Below, piece after piece: positions 60,624 to 64,000 of a stretch of 64,000 nt of DNA. The stretch comes from JAXGPX01 sp040766745 (lineage in GTDB: Bacteria > Bacillota > Sulfobacillia > Fermentithermobacillales > Fermentithermobacillaceae): the NCBI GenBank assembly GCA_040766745.1, contig JAXGPX010000001.1, positions 558,001-622,000 on the forward strand, read 5' to 3'. Numbering within the stretch: the first letter of the stretch is position 1; each line of letters opens with the position of its first letter. Below the pieces are notes generated by a model. The model made no database searches. It was not told the DNA's origin and worked only from the letters and a program-made list of their open reading frames with translations. A program made the translations under genes and the position numbers.

Positions 60624-62906
60624 ATGATTTACATCGGCAAACTTCTTAAGATTGGAAACAAAATACTGATAATAGGCCTGGTTTTGTCACTTGCTCCTAC
60701 TCTGGTGCTGAGTTTGAGCATGTATTCAAACTCAAAAAAAACCATTGAGCAGGCCCTAACAGCTGACCTCAACGCCTTTGCCTTAGCCAAATCTAATGAG
60801 ATTAGAAACTATGTTGTTCATCTCAATAATCTTGGGTATTTCGTATCTGCTGATCATCGAATAGTTCAGGGCCTAAATTCCCTGTCATATACAAACTACA
60901 ACCTGAATTCGTGGGATTGGCTGAACAGCAAGAAACCAGAGATTGAGAGTCTTGGTAAAGAGATAATCCAGCGCACTGATTTTGAAACATTCTGGATCCT
61001 TGCTCCGTCTGGAAATCCAGTTTACTCAACCGATTCTCTCAGCAGCACCGGCGATGGCTTCGTGAGCCAAGACTATGTTAAACAGGCCTTAGAAGGCCAA
61101 AATGCCTTTTCAGGCCTATTCTACTCAGACATGACAGAAAACAACTGCCTTGCCTTTGCAGTTCCAATCACAGCTCAGAAGGACTCTGATACCGTACTGG
61201 GCGCGGCAGTCTTCATTGTTGGAGAGGACAGGATCACAGAGATTCTGAAATCAGGAACAAGCCGGTTAGGTGCAAGCGCAACTGCATACATAATAGATTC
61301 AAACGGATCTCTGCTTACAGGAACCGGCATAAGCGGCAAAGGCCCTGCCCTAAACGAGAAGATTACGGGCTGGCCTGCAGAATATGTATCTGGAGCCTTA
61401 TCAGCAAATACAGCTGATTTTGCCCAGACAAACACATACGAAAACTACTCAGGCAAACAGGTAATAGGCCACGTTTCAGCTGTTCCGATCGGCAATTCGC
61501 CATATGGCCTTGTTGTTGAAGTAGACGAGGATGAAGCTCTTGCCGGACTGACTGCCATAAGCAACTCAGCCTTACTCGTAGGCGTGATTATGGCTTCAGC
61601 TGCTGTTTTGGTTGCAGCTTGGTTCAGCCGGACAATAGTTGTCCCCCTGAACAAGACCATAACTGTGGCCAAGAACATCGCTCAAGGAGAGGGTGACCTC
61701 ACTGAGCGATTGGAGGTAGCCACCAAGGATGAAATCGGGCAATTGGCGTCCTGGTTGAATCAGTTCCTTGACTACATTTCAGGGATTATCCGCAACATAA
61801 CCCTTACGTCGAACCACCTGGCCGCCACGAGCCAGGAATTATCTGCTACGTCTGAAGAATCCACAAGCATAGCGGAGCAGATTGCAGAAACTGCCCAGCA
61901 GCTTGCCAGAGGAGCTGCAGAGCAAAGCGAGACAGCGGCAAATACAGCAGCTGCTGCTGAACGGCTATCTACTGCTGTGGAAAAAGTAGCCCAGGGTACC
62001 CAGGCCCAGCACGGGGCAGTTGACACTATTGCTGTAGTAATTTCTGAGACAAATCGCATATTCGCTGAAGTAGTGCAAGTACTGGAAAATGTCAGAGATG
62101 TGGCAGGCGATAACATGGCAGCCTCTGAAAGGGCAACTGAATCAATACAGGTGCTGTCTTCAAGCATGTCCAACATTCAGTCCGCAAACGAGAGCGCTGC
62201 TGCCCAGGTTTCAGAACTCCACAGTTTATCCCAAAGCATAAGGCAAATCGTATCTGTGATCGACGACATAGCATCGCAAACTAACCTTCTGGCCTTAAAC
62301 GCTGCCATTGAAGCTGCAAGAGCCGGAGAGCACGGAAGAGGTTTTGCCGTTGTAGCAGATGAAGTGCGAAAGCTTGCCGAACGGTCTCTCGCTGAGACAA
62401 AGAGCATAGGAGAGTTAATCAATAAAGTGGCATCATCTATCGACCAGACTGTAACCAGTATTACTCAAAGCACTCAGGAAATACAGAAGGGCAGCTCAGT
62501 TGCTGAAGATGCCAACACGGTGCTCTCTGAGATAGGAATGGCTGCCACTGGAACACAGCAAGAAGTAAGCCTTCTTATGGCTTCGTTTGAAAAACTTAAG
62601 GCAGCATCTGCCCAGACAGAGGCAGCAGCAAATGACATATCGGTATATGCAAGCGAAAACCTGTCAGGCGTTGAGGAAATGGCCATAAGTGCAGAAGAAG
62701 TCAAGAGGCTGGTTGAAAACGTTGCGGCTGTATCCCAGGAAAGCGCAGCTGCCATTGAGCAAGTAGCAGCTTCAATCAGGGAAATGGCAGCCGCCACTGA
62801 TCAGGTATCATCATCTGCACAAGATCTGGCAGGGCAAGCCGAAACCCTTCAAAGCATAGTCGGAAACTTCAGGGTTCACGGGACTCCTGTTCAAGTAGAA
62901 TTCTAA
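60624..62906 (+). CDS. Methyl-accepting chemotaxis protein (dCache receptor)
   Basis: Senses a small molecule outside and signals to the flagellar motor through CheA. The 760-residue protein has membrane helices at about 13-33 and 310-333 flanking a large extracellular dCache-type sensor region. A HAMP domain (ITVAKNIAQGEGDLTERLEV in part) and a long signalling hairpin follow, with the highly conserved tip EAARAGEHGRGFAVVADEV in part and Ala/Gln/Glu methylation-helix runs. The ATG follows GGGGG directly, so the true start may differ by a few codons. The ligand cannot be read. Confidence 0.93.
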   Translation: MIYIGKLLKIGNKILIIGLVLSLAPTLVLSLSMYSNSKKTIEQALTADLNAFALAKSNEIRNYVVHLNNLGYFVSADHRIVQGLNSLSYTNYNLNSWDWLNSKKPEIESLGKEIIQRTDFETFWILAPSGNPVYSTDSLSSTGDGFVSQDYVKQALEGQNAFSGLFYSDMTENNCLAFAVPITAQKDSDTVLGAAVFIVGEDRITEILKSGTSRLGASATAYIIDSNGSLLTGTGISGKGPALNEKITGWPAEYVSGALSANTADFAQTNTYENYSGKQVIGHVSAVPIGNSPYGLVVEVDEDEALAGLTAISNSALLVGVIMASAAVLVAAWFSRTIVVPLNKTITVAKNIAQGEGDLTERLEVATKDEIGQLASWLNQFLDYISGIIRNITLTSNHLAATSQELSATSEESTSIAEQIAETAQQLARGAAEQSETAANTAAAAERLSTAVEKVAQGTQAQHGAVDTIAVVISETNRIFAEVVQVLENVRDVAGDNMAASERATESIQVLSSSMSNIQSANESAAAQVSELHSLSQSIRQIVSVIDDIASQTNLLALNAAIEAARAGEHGRGFAVVADEVRKLAERSLAETKSIGELINKVASSIDQTVTSITQSTQEIQKGSSVAEDANTVLSEIGMAATGTQQEVSLLMASFEKLKAASAQTEAAANDISVYASENLSGVEEMAISAEEVKRLVENVAAVSQESAAAIEQVAASIREMAAATDQVSSSAQDLAGQAETLQSIVGNFRVHGTPVQVEF

Positions 62907-62920
62907 TCGCCTGTTAGATG

Positions 62921-62954
62921 GGGGGATCTGAGACAGACATGTCTCTATCTCCCC
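62921..62954. terminator. Hairpin after the chemoreceptor gene
   Basis: GGGGGAT pairs with ATCTCCCC around an inner AGACA/TGTCT stem, 14 nt after the stop. It lies between two convergent genes; no T-run. Confidence 0.55.
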
Positions 62955-63086
62955 TGATGCCTGCAAAGCCCAAATAACATCAAGATGGTTAAATAGGCGG
63001 CATACCCTGTGTCCGGCATAACGGTTTTCCACAAGTACATAGATGCGACGCCGCGCCTTTCACAGTTCTCCAAACCTTCAGTGCTA

Positions 63087-64000
63087 TCATGCTTCTTGCC
63101 TTCGCTTGGACTCCATAAGGCCTTCCCACGTCCGATAAAGATCTTCCAGTTTTGCCCGCACCAAACCCCATTCTTTAACCGGTATCTCTCCCGGTTGCAG
63201 GTAGGTGTCAGGATTGGCGAGAGCAGATGCTAATTCCTGCTCCCGTTCCTCAAGTTTGGTAATCTCAGATTCAATACATTCAATTTCAGCGTCTAAATCT
63301 GTGCTGTTGCCGGTCTCTTTAGGCGAATCAAGCGTGATGGCTCCGCCGGCCTCTGACTTTGAAGGTGCCTTAGCGGTTGCCTTGCGTTGAGAGTCTTTGT
63401 CAACGAACATGTCTTCAGTTTGGCGGCTTTGCCTAAATGCAGAATAGTTGCCTTCAAAAACCTGAATTCTGCCGTTTTCGAAATATAGCACTTTGGTTGC
63501 AATCCTGTCTATGAAATACCTGTCATGGGATGCGAAAATGATGGTACCTTCAAAATCTGCAACGGCCTCTTCAAGAGCCCTTCTTGATGGCAAATCCAAA
63601 TGGTTAGTAGGCTCATCCAGTAATAGAACGTTGGCGTCTGACAAGACTAATCTGACCAGAGCCAATCTGGACTTCTCGCCGCCCGAAAGATCCCTTACCC
63701 GCTTCTTGACGTCGTCTCCTGAAAAAAGGAACCTTCCCAGTACATCCCGGGCATCTCTTTCCGGTACTCCAAGGCATCTGACCTCATCAAGTACAGTCCG
63801 TTCCGGTGCCGAGAAAGAGAAATCCTGGGCGTAATATCCTTTTCGCACACCTGCCCCCCACTTCATAAAACCTTCATGTGGCTCTACTCCAATCAGGCAT
63901 TTCAGGAACGTAGTCTTCCCGCACCCATTAGGCCCCAATAGGGCAACACGTTCTCCTCTCAATATGAGTGAATCAAAATCGCTGAACAATGCTCGCTCAA
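63087..64000 (-). CDS. ABC-F family ATPase, C-terminal half (cut by window edge)
   Basis: Tandem-ATPase protein of the ABC-F group, which acts on ribosomes. Only the second ATPase domain and tail are in the window: Walker A GPNGCGKTTF, signature LSGGEKSRLA, Walker B NVLLLDEPTNHLD and HDRYFIDR, then a linker and a C-terminal coiled-coil (DLDAEIECIESEITKLEERE in part). The frame stays open to the right edge as ...ERALFSDFD, so the TTG at 63989 is not a real start. About 300-350 more N-terminal residues should lie outside. It could be EttA-, Uup- or resistance-type; the tail favours Uup/YdiF-like. Confidence 0.9.
   Translation of the reverse strand, partial: ERALFSDFDSLILRGERVALLGPNGCGKTTFLKCLIGVEPHEGFMKWGAGVRKGYYAQDFSFSAPERTVLDEVRCLGVPERDARDVLGRFLFSGDDVKKRVRDLSGGEKSRLALVRLVLSDANVLLLDEPTNHLDLPSRRALEEAVADFEGTIIFASHDRYFIDRIATKVLYFENGRIQVFEGNYSAFRQSRQTEDMFVDKDSQRKATAKAPSKSEAGGAITLDSPKETGNSTDLDAEIECIESEITKLEEREQELASALANPDTYLQPGEIPVKEWGLVRAKLEDLYRTWEGLMESKRRQEA

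Overview
The window looks like chromosome of an anaerobic, peptide-using member of the Bacillota (Clostridia/Limnochordia-like). This is inferred from the SAM-I (S-box) riboswitch, strong GGAGG ribosome-binding sites with very frequent TTG/GTG starts, a SpoIIIE-type translocase, ABC-F, UppP, TldD/TldE, many peptidases, ferredoxin-type redox proteins and a sigma-54 two-component system. I see no rRNA, tRNA, CRISPR array, phage or intact insertion sequence. Most of the window is ordinary chromosomal backbone.

Layout. 1-4.4 kb: alaS (cut by the left edge) and proS, with a good sigma-A promoter before proS. 4.4-7.0 kb: metN-metI-metQ methionine uptake under a SAM-I riboswitch. 7-10.6 kb: zinc alcohol dehydrogenase, MFS transporter, ferredoxin-type aldo/keto reductase. 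10.6-11.8 kb: dinB. 11.9-19.8 kb: M20 amidohydrolase, sensor kinase and NtrC-type activator, then a CoA-transferase A/B-thiolase operon behind a near-consensus sigma-54 promoter. 20-21.1 kb: OsmC and an unknown coiled-coil protein. 21.2-26.3 kb: corrinoid adenosyltransferase, two M14 carboxypeptidases and an M42 aminopeptidase in one run. 26.5-33.6 kb: FtsK/SpoIIIE, a divergent membrane-anchored subtilase, tldD-tldE and an L,D-transpeptidase. 33.7-41.3 kb: uppP, Na/phosphate symporter-PhoU fusion, glycosyltransferase, class C beta-lactamase-like protein, glycogen debranching enzyme. 41.5-43.8 kb: a two-gene flavin/iron-sulfur redox unit. 43.8-49.5 kb: a Ca-type P-ATPase, a 0.5 kb spacer with a degenerate repeat, a CadA-type P-ATPase and its ArsR/SmtB repressor with a palindromic operator. 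49.6-58.2 kb: S9 peptidase, polysaccharide deacetylase, HAD protein, two tandem amidohydrolases, lgt, GNAT. 58.3-64 kb: a YyaL/SPATA20-type gene interrupted by an in-frame amber codon inside an 18-nt insertion, a chemoreceptor, and the C-terminal half of an ABC-F ATPase cut by the right edge.

How it fits together. Extracellular or imported peptides would be cut by S9, S8, M14, M42, M20 and TldDE enzymes. Acids or ketoacids would be handled by the sigma-54-controlled CoA-transferase/thiolase operon, and methionine is imported under SAM control. The most unusual items are the amber-containing insertion at the thioredoxin-like active site, the repeat array between the two P-ATPase genes, the sigma-54 module with its palindromic upstream sites, and the uncharacterised Cys-rich redox pair.
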